Origin: Bacteroidota bacterium
GTDB lineage: Bacteria > Bacteroidota > Bacteroidia > Chitinophagales > Chitinophagaceae
Length of the DNA: 19,981 nucleotides
Direction of reading: 5' to 3'
NCBI GenBank assembly: GCA_023391315.1
Contig: JAEWBD010000290.1
Span: forward strand, 1-19,981
Part shown: piece after piece, positions 1 to 7,588 of the stretch
How the letters are laid out: each line of letters begins with the position of its first letter
Position numbering within the stretch: position 1 is the first letter of the stretch
Translations under genes and position numbers: made by a program
Notes under the pieces: generated by a model
Seen by the model: only the letters and a program-made list of their open reading frames with translations
The model's database searches: none
Told to the model about the DNA's origin: nothing

Positions 1-1337
1 GTTATATACTGTACACCATCATTTTTTCCGCCAAAGTAGTTCAGATCGGCCGTAAGCTGATGCCCGTCTTTGGTGAAGTTGTGCACCACTCCACCCTGAA
101 TACCCGTTCCGTTAAAGGTCCTGTTGTTAGTTGATAACCGGTTGCCCGTCAGGTTTACGGTGTGGTCATTGTAAATACTGTCGGTAGCAATGTCGCTTAT
201 GGAGGTGGGTTTAAACTCGCCATGCACTTTTGTTCCGGATAATGATAAGGTTGTTCTGTTGGTTACAAAATAATCAAGCCCTATTCTTCCAAACATAAAG
301 CCGCCGTTGTTTTTGCTTTCCGTGTTTTGAAAGCTATGCACATTTTTCAGGTTTAATGTATCATAAGAATAAAGCTGATCGGTTGTGCCCTTGGTAAGGC
401 TTCTGCGGTTGTTTAGCATTGCAGCCGCTGTAAAATTTACTTTACCCTGTCTTACGCTGAAGTTACCACCGGCATTATATCCGCCGCGGCTGTCAACGCC
501 GGCCATAATATTGCCGTTATAACCGGTTTTCTTATTTTTCTTTAAAACAATATTTAAAATACCCGCATTACCACCACTCGCATCATATTTAGCAGAAGGG
601 TTTGTAATTACCTCCACGCTTTGAATGGCATCTGCGGGAATCTGGTCTAACGAAAGCGTTGTAGGCCTGCCATCAATATATAACTGCGGCGTTGCATTGC
701 GCAGCTTAACATTACCGTCAATATCCACCTGCAAAGAGGGCACATTTTTCATTATATCTACAGCGGTTCCACCTGCGCTTACTATATTTTTATCTACATT
801 AAATGTTTTCTTATCAATATCCATTTTAAGCGCGCCGGAAGTACCGGTAACGGTTACGGTTTGCAAAGTATTGGTTTCATCGGGCAGAAGTTTTATGTTG
901 CCAAGATCTTTATCCAGTGCGCTCAGCATACCGCTGCCGCCCATTTGCTGACCTTGCTGACTTTGCTGGGCAGGTGCATTTCCACCACTGGCTTTCATTT
1001 GAAAGCTTATTTTTTCTTCATGCATTTTATAACCCACAGCGGAAATTCTTAAAGTAATTCCGAATAAAGGCAGGTCGCTGAAACTAAACTCGCCATTGGG
1101 TTCTGTTGTAGCGCCCTTAAATAACACTTGTTTTGATTTTTTTGTGGTGCTGTCATACTGGTTTTGCAGCAGGATTATGGTTGCTTCAGATAGTGGCTTA
1201 CCAATGCTGTCAAGCACTTTACCATAAATATGACCAATGCTTGGCACCTGGCGGCCCTTTCCACCACCTGCGGGAAACTGGGCAAATATGCCTGTAGTTG
1301 TAATCAGCAATACCGCCGCCATTAATACTTTTTTCAT
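1..1337 (-). CDS. Outer-membrane beta-barrel protein with CarboxypepD_reg and plug domains (C-terminus outside window)
   Basis: About 445 N-terminal residues are visible; the 3' end lies beyond the window edge. The protein begins MKKVLMAAVLLITTTGIFAQ, a clear Sec signal peptide. Residues about 33-100 form a carboxypeptidase-regulatory-like beta-sandwich (GKVLDSIGKPLSEATIIL ... GEFSFSDLP). A short Gln/Gly/Ser-rich linker (PAQQSQQGQQMGGSG) follows, then a plug-like domain at about 168-265 ending GGNAGILNIVLKKN, then barrel strands. This order is typical of the Bacteroidota outer membrane beta-barrel family (OMP_b-brl_3), relatives of TonB-dependent receptors. The substrate cannot be told. The gene lies 158 bp downstream of, and codirectional with, a LytS/LytTR pair. 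It has its own -7 element and a direct repeat upstream, so it is a plausible regulatory target of that pair (inference). The start is the only ATG that gives an intact signal peptide. Confidence 0.9.
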   Translation of the reverse strand, partial: MKKVLMAAVLLITTTGIFAQFPAGGGKGRQVPSIGHIYGKVLDSIGKPLSEATIILLQNQYDSTTKKSKQVLFKGATTEPNGEFSFSDLPLFGITLRISAVGYKMHEEKISFQMKASGGNAPAQQSQQGQQMGGSGMLSALDKDLGNIKLLPDETNTLQTVTVTGTSGALKMDIDKKTFNVDKNIVSAGGTAVDIMKNVPSLQVDIDGNVKLRNATPQLYIDGRPTTLSLDQIPADAIQSVEVITNPSAKYDASGGNAGILNIVLKKNKKTGYNGNIMAGVDSRGGYNAGGNFSVRQGKVNFTAAAMLNNRRSLTKGTTDQLYSYDTLNLKNVHSFQNTESKNNGGFMFGRIGLDYFVTNRTTLSLSGTKVHGEFKPTSISDIATDSIYNDHTVNLTGNRLSTNNRTFNGTGIQGGVVHNFTKDGHQLTADLNYFGGKNDGVQYI

Positions 1338-1363
1338 AAATTCTGTACTTGTAATTTGAATGG

Positions 1364-1371
1364 CAAAATTA
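1364..1371 (-). promoter_or_regulatory. Sigma-A -7 element of the barrel gene
   Basis: Read on the minus strand this is TAATTTTG, a perfect match to the Bacteroidota -7 consensus TAnnTTTG. Transcription would start about 20 nt before the ATG at 1337. No TTTG lies at the expected 19-21 bp upstream; the nearest (1396-1399) is 24 bp away. The promoter may therefore need an activator. Confidence 0.5.
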
Positions 1372-1396
1372 TTTACAGCGCGGACGATTATAAGCC

Positions 1397-1428
1397 AAAT
1401 GAGACAAGCGGATGAAATAATGCGACAA
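1397..1428 (-). promoter_or_regulatory. Candidate LytTR operator: 11-bp direct repeats with 21-bp period
   Basis: On the plus strand AAATGAGACAA (1397-1407) and TAATGCGACAA (1418-1428) match at 9 of 11 positions and start exactly 21 bp apart. On the coding (minus) strand they read TTGTCTCATTT and TTGTCGCATTA. Direct repeats of about 9-11 bp with a period of 21-22 bp are the known binding architecture of LytTR regulators such as AgrA and AlgR. The repeats lie just upstream of the expected -33 region of the barrel gene, the usual place for an activator. The assignment to the adjacent regulator is inference. Confidence 0.45.
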
Positions 1429-1495
1429 AAGGCTAATGAAATTTTGAGGTTGTTTTATGATTGATTTTCAATGCAAAAGGAAGGTGAATTTATTG

Positions 1496-2200
1496 TTAAT
1501 GTTTGCCTGTTAATTCGGCCACTGCATCCTTATAACTATCGCCAACAGGTATCTCCATATCGTTTATAAAAACACTGTTTTTGCGTATGGATGTGATGTA
1601 GTCTTTGGAAACAATAAATGATTTTTGAACGCGTATAAACATGGAAGCGGGCAACTGCTCTTCTATAGCTTTCATTGTAATGCGGGCAACGAGCGGTTTT
1701 GGTGAGCTTTTAAGATGGATTTTGAGATAATCTTTCAACCCTTCAATCCACATAATATCAGTAAAAATTACTTTTACAAGGCTGTAATCTGCATTAATAA
1801 AGAAATAAGGCGGCGCCTCAAACCCGGCCTGTTTTTTTGTTTTAAGCTGGTGCAGTTCCCAGGCTTTATTACAGGCTTTAATAAACCTGTCGAGCGATAC
1901 CGGTTTCACAAGATAATCAACCACATCAAGCTCGTAACCCTCCAGGGCATATTTTTCATACGCCGTAATAAGTATAAACATGGGTTTGGCCGTAATTGTT
2001 TTAATAAACTGTAAACCTGTTAAGCCCGGCATTTGTATATCAAGAAAAATGAGATCAATTTCTTCCCGCTGCAATAGCTGCATGGCCTCAAGCGGGTTAT
2101 TGCAGGCAGTAACCAGTTTAAGAAAAGGCACCTTGCTTATATTATCTTCAAGTAATTCCAGCGCCAGCGGTTCATCGTCTATTGCTACACATTTCAGCAT
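1496..2200 (-). CDS. LytTR-family DNA-binding response regulator
   Basis: This 234-residue protein has a receiver domain at residues 1-115, with the acidic pair D8-D9, phosphoacceptor D54 in FLDIQMPG, T79 and K99 in LVKP. A LytTR DNA-binding domain covers about 140-230 (ADYSLVKVIFTDIMWIEGLKDY ... FIRVQKSFIVSKDYI). It is the cytoplasmic output half of a two-component system with the kinase immediately upstream. The start at 2200 is preferred over an ATG 36 nt further upstream, because the kinase stop and this start overlap by one base (TAATG), the usual translational coupling, and the receiver then begins MLKCVAIDDEP without an extension. The likely target is the barrel gene downstream, based on the direct repeat in its promoter. 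No part looks damaged. Confidence 0.95.
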   Translation of the reverse strand: MLKCVAIDDEPLALELLEDNISKVPFLKLVTACNNPLEAMQLLQREEIDLIFLDIQMPGLTGLQFIKTITAKPMFILITAYEKYALEGYELDVVDYLVKPVSLDRFIKACNKAWELHQLKTKKQAGFEAPPYFFINADYSLVKVIFTDIMWIEGLKDYLKIHLKSSPKPLVARITMKAIEEQLPASMFIRVQKSFIVSKDYITSIRKNSVFINDMEIPVGDSYKDAVAELTGKH

Positions 2201-3240
2201 TAATGTAAATTTATTTGAAGCGAAACAGTAAACCACCCATCTTTTTTATTAATGAGCAGGGCATGATTGCGGCCATACAATAAATTTAGCCTTCTTTGCA
2301 CGTTATTTAACCCTATACCGGAATCTTTATCTTTTATCGCGTTCAGCGCATCATTATATTTATTGCTAACAATAAACTGAAGAATGCCATTTTCAACTTT
2401 CAATTCAACTTTTATAATAGCATCTTCTATAATACCGGTGCCGTGTTTAAATGCATTTTCAACAAAGGGAATTAAAAGCATAGGCTCTATTTCGTTGCTG
2501 GCGCCTATTTCATTAAAAGAAGATTGCACTTTTACGTTTTTGCCAAACCGTTGTTGCTGAAGGTCGATATAACTTTGAATATATTCCACTTCTTTTTCAA
2601 GCGGCACCTTCTGCTCATCTGTTTCATAAAGCATATAGCGCATGAGCGATGAAAGTTTTATGAGCGAATGTTCCAGCAGATCAGATTTTTTACGCGCCAG
2701 TGCCACCATATTATTAAGCACATTAAACATAAAGTGCGGGCTAACCTGCGACCGTAAAAACAGTAATTCTGTTTTAAGATTTTCCGTTTCTTTTTCCTGT
2801 GACCGTTTTATGGATTGCTGTCTTTCGAGCAGGAAAAAATAAGCTGTGCTGCTTGCAATAATAAAGAAGTAGGTGAATATATTATAAATGAAAAAATTTT
2901 CTGCTTTAAAAGGCACATGGTGCACGAACAATGAAAAATAAAGGGAATGCAAAAAGTATACTGCGGCCAGTGCAAGAACATGCAGCGAAATAAACTGCCA
3001 CACTTTTTTTGTGCGTAACAAAAATGGTAAAAACATGTAAGCGTTCAGGTAAAAGAGGCCGGCCCAGATACCGCTGCTTAAAAAATAAAAATAGAAGAGG
3101 GCTGCATCATCGGGTTGCGGAGGGCGACGGTCTCTTTTATAGGTAGCCTTTAAGAAAAATGGGAAAGAAAAGAGTATGACCCAGCAAACAGCATGCAATA
3201 CGGCCACCACCCATTTTTTTCTTAAAAAATTATACTTCAT
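2200..3240 (-). CDS. LytS/YehU-type sensor histidine kinase
   Basis: This is a 346-residue inner-membrane kinase. Four hydrophobic segments occupy about residues 10-30, 46-75, 82-107 and 116-138, with no recognisable extracellular sensor domain. A short charged coiled stretch follows (140-158), then a His_kinase (PF06580) domain whose phosphoacceptor is H169 in QVSPHFMFNVLNN. The ATPase part shows the N-box N262 (IPFVENAFKHG) and a G-box at 308-311 (DSGIGLNN). The family phosphorylates LytTR response regulators, and the regulator gene overlaps this stop codon by one base. The input signal is unknown; the small membrane domain suggests sensing within or at the membrane. The 5' region carries TGCGACAAAA, also found in the direct repeat ahead of the barrel gene. 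Confidence 0.95.
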   Translation of the reverse strand: MKYNFLRKKWVVAVLHAVCWVILFSFPFFLKATYKRDRRPPQPDDAALFYFYFLSSGIWAGLFYLNAYMFLPFLLRTKKVWQFISLHVLALAAVYFLHSLYFSLFVHHVPFKAENFFIYNIFTYFFIIASSTAYFFLLERQQSIKRSQEKETENLKTELLFLRSQVSPHFMFNVLNNMVALARKKSDLLEHSLIKLSSLMRYMLYETDEQKVPLEKEVEYIQSYIDLQQQRFGKNVKVQSSFNEIGASNEIEPMLLIPFVENAFKHGTGIIEDAIIKVELKVENGILQFIVSNKYNDALNAIKDKDSGIGLNNVQRRLNLLYGRNHALLINKKDGWFTVSLQINLH

Positions 3241-3566
3241 TTTGTCAAAGTACTTAAGAAAAAACCTAACAATGGCTGAAAGAGGAAAGATTGCGACAAA
3301 AACAAATTTTACATAGATGAAAACTTGTAAAAACGAAAGGGTGTGGGATAATTATGGGAAAGGTTTACAAGTACGAAAGCGTTAGTTAAAAGCTTCAAAA
3401 AATTTATTTCATTTCAATTTTTTCTGTAACATTGCAGCCGGAAACAGCACATAGTCCAATCAAAAAATCACACTCGCCTGTTTTCTTTTTAACCAAAAAA
3501 TTTCTTCCAAACCGTTTCAAAAAAGTTTTGAGAAATTACATTATTCCATAAGGATTATTATTTTTT
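3241..3566. other. 326-bp AT-rich intergenic region between the divergent kinase gene and rho
   Basis: I find no credible gene here. Three visible signals are present. TGCGACAAAA at 3292-3301 is identical to ten bases in the barrel-gene repeat. A perfect 9-bp inverted repeat, ACTTGTAAA (3323-3331) and TTTACAAGT (3364-3372), has each arm followed by ACGAAAG (3333-3339 and 3373-3379). A weak -7-like TAACATTG lies at 3427-3434, giving rho a leader of about 125 nt if real. A long leader would fit the autogenous control of rho known in other bacteria, but I cannot show it from sequence. Confidence 0.5.
3323..3379. repeat. Inverted repeat with duplicated ACGAAAG flanks upstream of rho
   Basis: ACTTGTAAA at 3323-3331 and TTTACAAGT at 3364-3372 are exact reverse complements separated by 32 nt. 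Both are followed in the same orientation by ACGAAAG, at 3333-3339 and 3373-3379. The spacing is long for a simple hairpin but suits two binding sites or an RNA structure in a leader. Confidence 0.45.
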
Positions 3567-5249
3567 ATGTACGACATTCTCCAATTGAACGACATGCTGG
3601 TGCCAGAGCTTCTCGACATCGCTGAGCACCTTGACATTGCTGATGCTGGAAAGCTAAACAAGCAAGACCTTATTTACCGCATCCTTGATAAACAGGCATT
3701 AACGCCGGCAGCAGCTACTGCAACCGCAGAAAAGCCCAAACGTAAACGTACGGTAAAAGCAAGCACCGCAAACACTACAGAAGAAGCAGAAGTAATGACA
3801 GATACAGTGCAAAAACCTGCAAAAGAAACAAAACATTCTTCTAAGGAAAAAGCCTCAAAAGATGATGCAAAAGAAGACAAGCCCAAGCGGGCCCGCGTAA
3901 AGCTTAAGGCCGCCTCTGAACCTAAAAAGGAGGAGCAGCCGGAGGAAGAAGAAGCTGCTGAATCAGCTGAAGATTATGTTGATAGCGATGATGCCCTCAC
4001 CCAAATGGGCGCCAATTTATTAAGCATGCTCGGTGATGATGAACCTATAGTTTATCCTGATGAAGTTGAAATTGCTGAACCTGTTGCAAAGCCTTCAAGC
4101 CCGGGCCGCAAAGAGCCCGCATTTAACATAGAGTTCGATGGTATTATACAGGCTGAAGGCGTTTTGGAAATGATGCCCGATGGTTATGGCTTTTTACGCA
4201 GCAGCGACTATAATTATCTTTCTTCTCCAGATGATATTTATGTTTCGCCTTCACAAATAAAATTATTCGGCCTTAAAACCGGCGATACCGTTTTTGGCGC
4301 TGTGCGCCCGCCAAAAGAGGGTGAAAAATATTTTGCTTTATTAAAGGTTGAAACCATTAATGCAAAAAGCCCGGATGAGGTAAGAGACAGGGTGCCTTTC
4401 GATTATCTTACACCGCTTTTTCCTTATGAAAAGCTGAACCTTTTTACTTCTCCCTCTGATTATTCAACACGCATTATTGACTTGTTTACGCCAATTGGTA
4501 AAGGCCAGCGTGGCTTAATTGTAGCGCAGCCCAAAACAGGTAAAACCATGTTGCTGAAAGCCGTGGCTAATGCCATTGCAGCCAACCATCCTGAATGTTA
4601 TTTAATGGTGGTGCTGGTAGATGAACGTCCTGAAGAAGTTACCGATATGGAGCGCAGCGTAAGGGCTGAAGTAATTGCCTCCACTTTTGACGAGCCTGCC
4701 GAAAAGCACGTTAAAGTTTCTACTATCGCTTTGCAAAAAGCAAAACGGCTTGTTGAATGCGGCCATGATGTGGTGATTCTGCTTGACAGTATTACCCGCC
4801 TCGCCCGTGCTCACAATACGGTGGCCCCGGCCAGCGGTAAAGTGCTGAGTGGTGGCGTTGAAGCTAATGCCATGCAAAAACCCAAACAGTTTTTTGGCGC
4901 TGCCCGTAAAATTGAAAACGGCGGTTCTTTAACCATTCTTGCAACTGCGTTAATTGATACCGGCAGTAAAATGGACGAAGTGATATTTGAAGAATTTAAA
5001 GGCACCGGCAATATGGAATTGCAGCTTGACAGGAGATTGGCAAACAGGCGCATTTACCCGGCTATTGATCTTGTGGCCTCATCCACCCGCCGTGATGATC
5101 TGTTGCTCGACAGGGATGTACTTCAACGTATGAATATTCTTCGCCTTTATATCAATGATATGAATACTGAAGAAGCCATGACAGAGCTATTGAAACGCAT
5201 GCGCGGCACAAAAAGTAATGAAGAATTTCTTGCAAGCATGAACGGATAA
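3567..5249 (+). CDS. rho: Transcription termination factor Rho
   Basis: Rho is the hexameric RNA helicase that ends transcription. This 560-residue protein has the SAP-like Rho_N domain (about 1-45, LPELLDIAEHL-type helices), a 140-residue low-complexity charged insert (46-185), the RNA-binding cold-shock-like domain (about 190-265, with GYGFLRSSDYNYLSS), and the RecA-type ATPase. Walker A is at 320-327 (AQPKTGKT, K326), the Walker B aspartate is D407 (VVILLDSITR), and the family block GSLTILATALIDTGSKMDEV is intact. E. coli Rho is 419 residues, so most of the extra length is the insert. The insert switches from Lys-rich (57-65, 93-121) to Glu/Asp-rich (122-142). Long disordered inserts are normal in Bacteroidota Rho; the one in Bacteroides thetaiotaomicron is reported to drive condensate formation. 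A perfect intrinsic terminator follows. Confidence 0.98.
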   Translation: MYDILQLNDMLVPELLDIAEHLDIADAGKLNKQDLIYRILDKQALTPAAATATAEKPKRKRTVKASTANTTEEAEVMTDTVQKPAKETKHSSKEKASKDDAKEDKPKRARVKLKAASEPKKEEQPEEEEAAESAEDYVDSDDALTQMGANLLSMLGDDEPIVYPDEVEIAEPVAKPSSPGRKEPAFNIEFDGIIQAEGVLEMMPDGYGFLRSSDYNYLSSPDDIYVSPSQIKLFGLKTGDTVFGAVRPPKEGEKYFALLKVETINAKSPDEVRDRVPFDYLTPLFPYEKLNLFTSPSDYSTRIIDLFTPIGKGQRGLIVAQPKTGKTMLLKAVANAIAANHPECYLMVVLVDERPEEVTDMERSVRAEVIASTFDEPAEKHVKVSTIALQKAKRLVECGHDVVILLDSITRLARAHNTVAPASGKVLSGGVEANAMQKPKQFFGAARKIENGGSLTILATALIDTGSKMDEVIFEEFKGTGNMELQLDRRLANRRIYPAIDLVASSTRRDDLLLDRDVLQRMNILRLYINDMNTEEAMTELLKRMRGTKSNEEFLASMNG

Positions 5250-5264
5250 GATTTGTTTTATAAT

Positions 5265-5304
5265 AATAAAAGAGGTTGCCCGGCTATGGACAACCTCTTT
5301 TATT
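5265..5304 (+). terminator. Intrinsic terminator of rho
   Basis: A perfect 14-bp stem is formed by AATAAAAGAGGTTG (5265-5278) and CAACCTCTTTTATT (5291-5304), with a 12-nt loop. The descending arm is T-rich and continues into TTTTGC. It starts 16 nt after the rho stop codon. Confidence 0.85.
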
Positions 5305-5436
5305 TTGCTTATCCTTATTTGATTGTCTTTTATTCATATTATCATAACATCTGCCATTTTTACACCTTTTGCGGCCATGGCATAATGATTGAGCAAATGG
5401 GTAATAACTTAAATCTTAAAGAATTAATCAATTAAT

Positions 5437-7359
5437 ATGGGAAAAATAATAGGGATTGACTTAGGTACAACTAATAGCTGCGTTTCAGTTATGGAAGGTA
5501 ACGAACCGGTTGTTATTGCCAACGATGAAGGCCGCCGTACTACGCCTTCCGTTGTTGCTTTTTTAAAAAACGGTGAACGTAAGGTAGGTGATCCTGCCAA
5601 GAGGCAGGCCATAACAAACCCGCAAAACACTATTATGAGTGTGAAGCGTTTTATGGGCCGCCGCTACGATGAAGTAAAAGAAGAAATCAGCCACTGGAGT
5701 TACAAAATAGTTCGTGGTGAAAATGATACAATACGCATAGATATTGATGGCCGCTTATATACACCGCAGGAAATTTCTGCCATGATTCTTCAGAAGATGA
5801 AGAAAACGGCAGAAGACTATCTTGGCCAGGAAGTAAATGAAGCCGTAATTACAGTACCTGCTTATTTCAATGATGCACAAAGGCAGGCTACTAAAGAAGC
5901 TGGCGAAATTGCTGGTTTAAATGTGCGCAGGATTGTAAATGAACCCACTGCCGCAGCATTGGCTTATGGTTTGGAAAAGAAACACGCTGATCAGAAAATA
6001 GCCGTGTTTGACCTTGGTGGTGGTACATTCGATATATCTGTACTGGATTTGGGTGATGGCGTTTTTGAAGTAAAATCAACTAATGGGGATACGCATCTTG
6101 GCGGTGATGACTTTGATAAAGTGATCATGGATTGGCTGGCTGATGAATTCAAAAAGCAGGAAGCTATTGATCTCCGCAAAGATCCCATGGCCTTACAGCG
6201 TTTAAAAGAAGCTGCTGAAAAAGCAAAAATCGAATTGTCTTCTTCATCAGAAACAGAAATAAACCTGCCTTATATTACTGCAGTTGATGGTGTGCCGAAA
6301 CACCTTGTTACAAAATTATCCCGCGCAAAATTTGAACAGCTCGCCGATAATTTATTTGCAAGATGTTTAAAGCCTTGCGAGCAGGCATTAAAAGATGCGG
6401 GTTACAATGCTTCTCAAATTGATGAGGTGATCCTGGTTGGAGGTTCTACCCGTATCCCTAAAGTGCAGGAAATTGTAGAAAAATTCTTCGGCAAAAAACC
6501 GCATAAAGGTGTAAACCCTGATGAAGTGGTAGCAATTGGTGCAGGTATCCAGGGTGCCGTTTTAACCGGTGAGGTAAAAGATGTATTGTTACTCGACGTA
6601 ACGCCGCTTACGCTTGGAATTGAAACTTTGGGTGGTGTATTAACCCCAATGATTCCTTCCAATACAACCATTCCTACAAAGAAAACAGAAGTGTTTTCTA
6701 CCGCCAGCGATAACCAGCCCGGCGTGCAGATACACATTTTGCAGGGTGAAAGAAGTTTAGCGAAAGATAACAAGAGCCTGGGTGTATTCAATCTTGATGG
6801 CATTCCGCCTGCACCAAGGGGCATTCCGCAGATTGAAGTAACATTTGATATTGATGCGAACGGTTTGATTCACGTGAGTGCAAAAGATAAAGGCACCGGC
6901 AAAGAGCAGAAGATTCGCATTGAAGCCGGAAGCGGATTAAGCAAGGAAGAAATTGAAAAGATGAAGACCGATGCCAGGGCACACGAAGCTGAAGATAAGG
7001 CAGCCCGTGAAAAGATCGACAAATTGAACCAGGCAGACAGCCTTGTTTTCCAGACAGAAAAACAATTAAAGGAATTTGGTGATAAAGTGCCGGCTGATAA
7101 AAAAGCGCCTATTGAAGCTGCTTTGAATAAATTAAAAGAAGCGCATAAGAGCCAGGATGTTGCCGCTGTTGATACTGCCATGAATGAACTGAACCAGGCA
7201 TGGACTGCAGCCAGCGAGGAACTGTATAAAGCACAACAAGCCGGCGCACCAACAGCCGATGCAGGTGCCCAGCCAAATGCAGGCGCATCCGATAACGGAA
7301 CTGGCCAGCAGCAGGGAGGTGAAAATGTTACCGACGCAGAATTTGAAGAAGTAAAATAA
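5437..7359 (+). CDS. dnaK: Molecular chaperone DnaK (Hsp70)
   Basis: This is a 640-residue Hsp70, full family length. It has the N-terminal ATPase domain (phosphate-1 loop GIDLGTTNS from residue 6, phosphate-2 loop FDLGGGTFDIS, adenosine loop VILVGGSTRIP), the linker DVLLLDVTPLTLGIE, the substrate-binding beta domain, the helical lid, and a disordered Gly/Ala/Gln-rich tail ending DAEFEEVK, the usual C-terminal co-chaperone-binding EEVK/D-type motif. It acts in the cytoplasm with DnaJ and GrpE, neither of which is encoded nearby. The gene stands alone, bounded by the rho terminator upstream and its own terminator downstream. I saw no CIRCE inverted repeat in the 130 bp before the start, so HrcA control is not indicated. 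The start is the ATG directly before the conserved KIIGIDLGTT. Confidence 0.99.
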   Translation: MGKIIGIDLGTTNSCVSVMEGNEPVVIANDEGRRTTPSVVAFLKNGERKVGDPAKRQAITNPQNTIMSVKRFMGRRYDEVKEEISHWSYKIVRGENDTIRIDIDGRLYTPQEISAMILQKMKKTAEDYLGQEVNEAVITVPAYFNDAQRQATKEAGEIAGLNVRRIVNEPTAAALAYGLEKKHADQKIAVFDLGGGTFDISVLDLGDGVFEVKSTNGDTHLGGDDFDKVIMDWLADEFKKQEAIDLRKDPMALQRLKEAAEKAKIELSSSSETEINLPYITAVDGVPKHLVTKLSRAKFEQLADNLFARCLKPCEQALKDAGYNASQIDEVILVGGSTRIPKVQEIVEKFFGKKPHKGVNPDEVVAIGAGIQGAVLTGEVKDVLLLDVTPLTLGIETLGGVLTPMIPSNTTIPTKKTEVFSTASDNQPGVQIHILQGERSLAKDNKSLGVFNLDGIPPAPRGIPQIEVTFDIDANGLIHVSAKDKGTGKEQKIRIEAGSGLSKEEIEKMKTDARAHEAEDKAAREKIDKLNQADSLVFQTEKQLKEFGDKVPADKKAPIEAALNKLKEAHKSQDVAAVDTAMNELNQAWTAASEELYKAQQAGAPTADAGAQPNAGASDNGTGQQQGGENVTDAEFEEVK

Positions 7360-7414
7360 ATAATTTGTCTCAACTCGGATTTAAAGGGTTGACAGATTAA
7401 AGAATTATAAAAAA

Positions 7415-7439
7415 GGCCTCCGCAATTGCGGAGGCTTTT
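7415..7439 (+). terminator. Intrinsic terminator of dnaK (perfect palindrome)
   Basis: GCCTCCGCAATTGCGGAGGC at 7416-7435 is a perfect 20-bp palindrome. It folds as an 8-bp GC-rich stem with an AATT loop. It is followed by TTTT and preceded by a run of A, so it could act on both strands. Confidence 0.85.
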
Positions 7440-7530
7440 CATTTTAAGCAGTTAATGAATGTTATGATATTAAATAAGGTGTGTTATATCAAAATGTTTA
7501 CAACTTGCTATTGATAAAGCAACGGATAAA

Positions 7531-7572
7531 ATAGAAAATCCCGGCATATATTTCTATACCGGGATTTTCTAT
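7531..7572 (-). terminator. Intrinsic terminator of the T9SS-substrate gene
   Basis: ATAGAAAATCCCGG (7531-7544) and CCGGGATTTTCTAT (7559-7572) are exact reverse complements with a 14-nt loop. On the minus strand the second arm runs into TTTTCTATTTT. It lies 16 bp beyond the stop codon of the 7589-8818 gene. Confidence 0.8.
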
Positions 7573-7588
7573 CAGGTAGCGGGAACCG

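Noticed and set aside
625..951. 108-codon plus-strand open frame in the barrel gene
   Set aside because: The opposite strand encodes an uninterrupted signal peptide, regulatory-like domain and plug; this frame has no recognisable feature.
4530..4532. Gln321 in the Rho P-loop region (AQPKTGKT, against APPKAGKT in E. coli) as a bicyclomycin or activity variant
   Set aside because: The position is outside the essential GKT residues and such variation is ordinary among Rho proteins.
5253..5435. 60-codon open frame between rho and dnaK
   Set aside because: It runs straight through the rho terminator hairpin, is rich in Tyr/Phe/His from AT-rich non-coding DNA, and resembles no protein.
5305..5436. 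CIRCE-type heat-shock operator before dnaK
   Set aside because: I looked for TTAGCACTC-N9-GAGTGCTAA or a near match and found none; no perfect TAnnTTTG is seen here either.
6414..6824. 136-codon minus-strand open frame inside dnaK
   Set aside because: Antisense shadow of dnaK with no start context, domain or neighbour to support it.
6870..7442. 190-codon minus-strand open frame over the end of dnaK
   Set aside because: It is antisense to a highly conserved dnaK reading frame and covers the dnaK terminator; its Ser/Ala/Leu-rich product is what reversed dnaK codons give.
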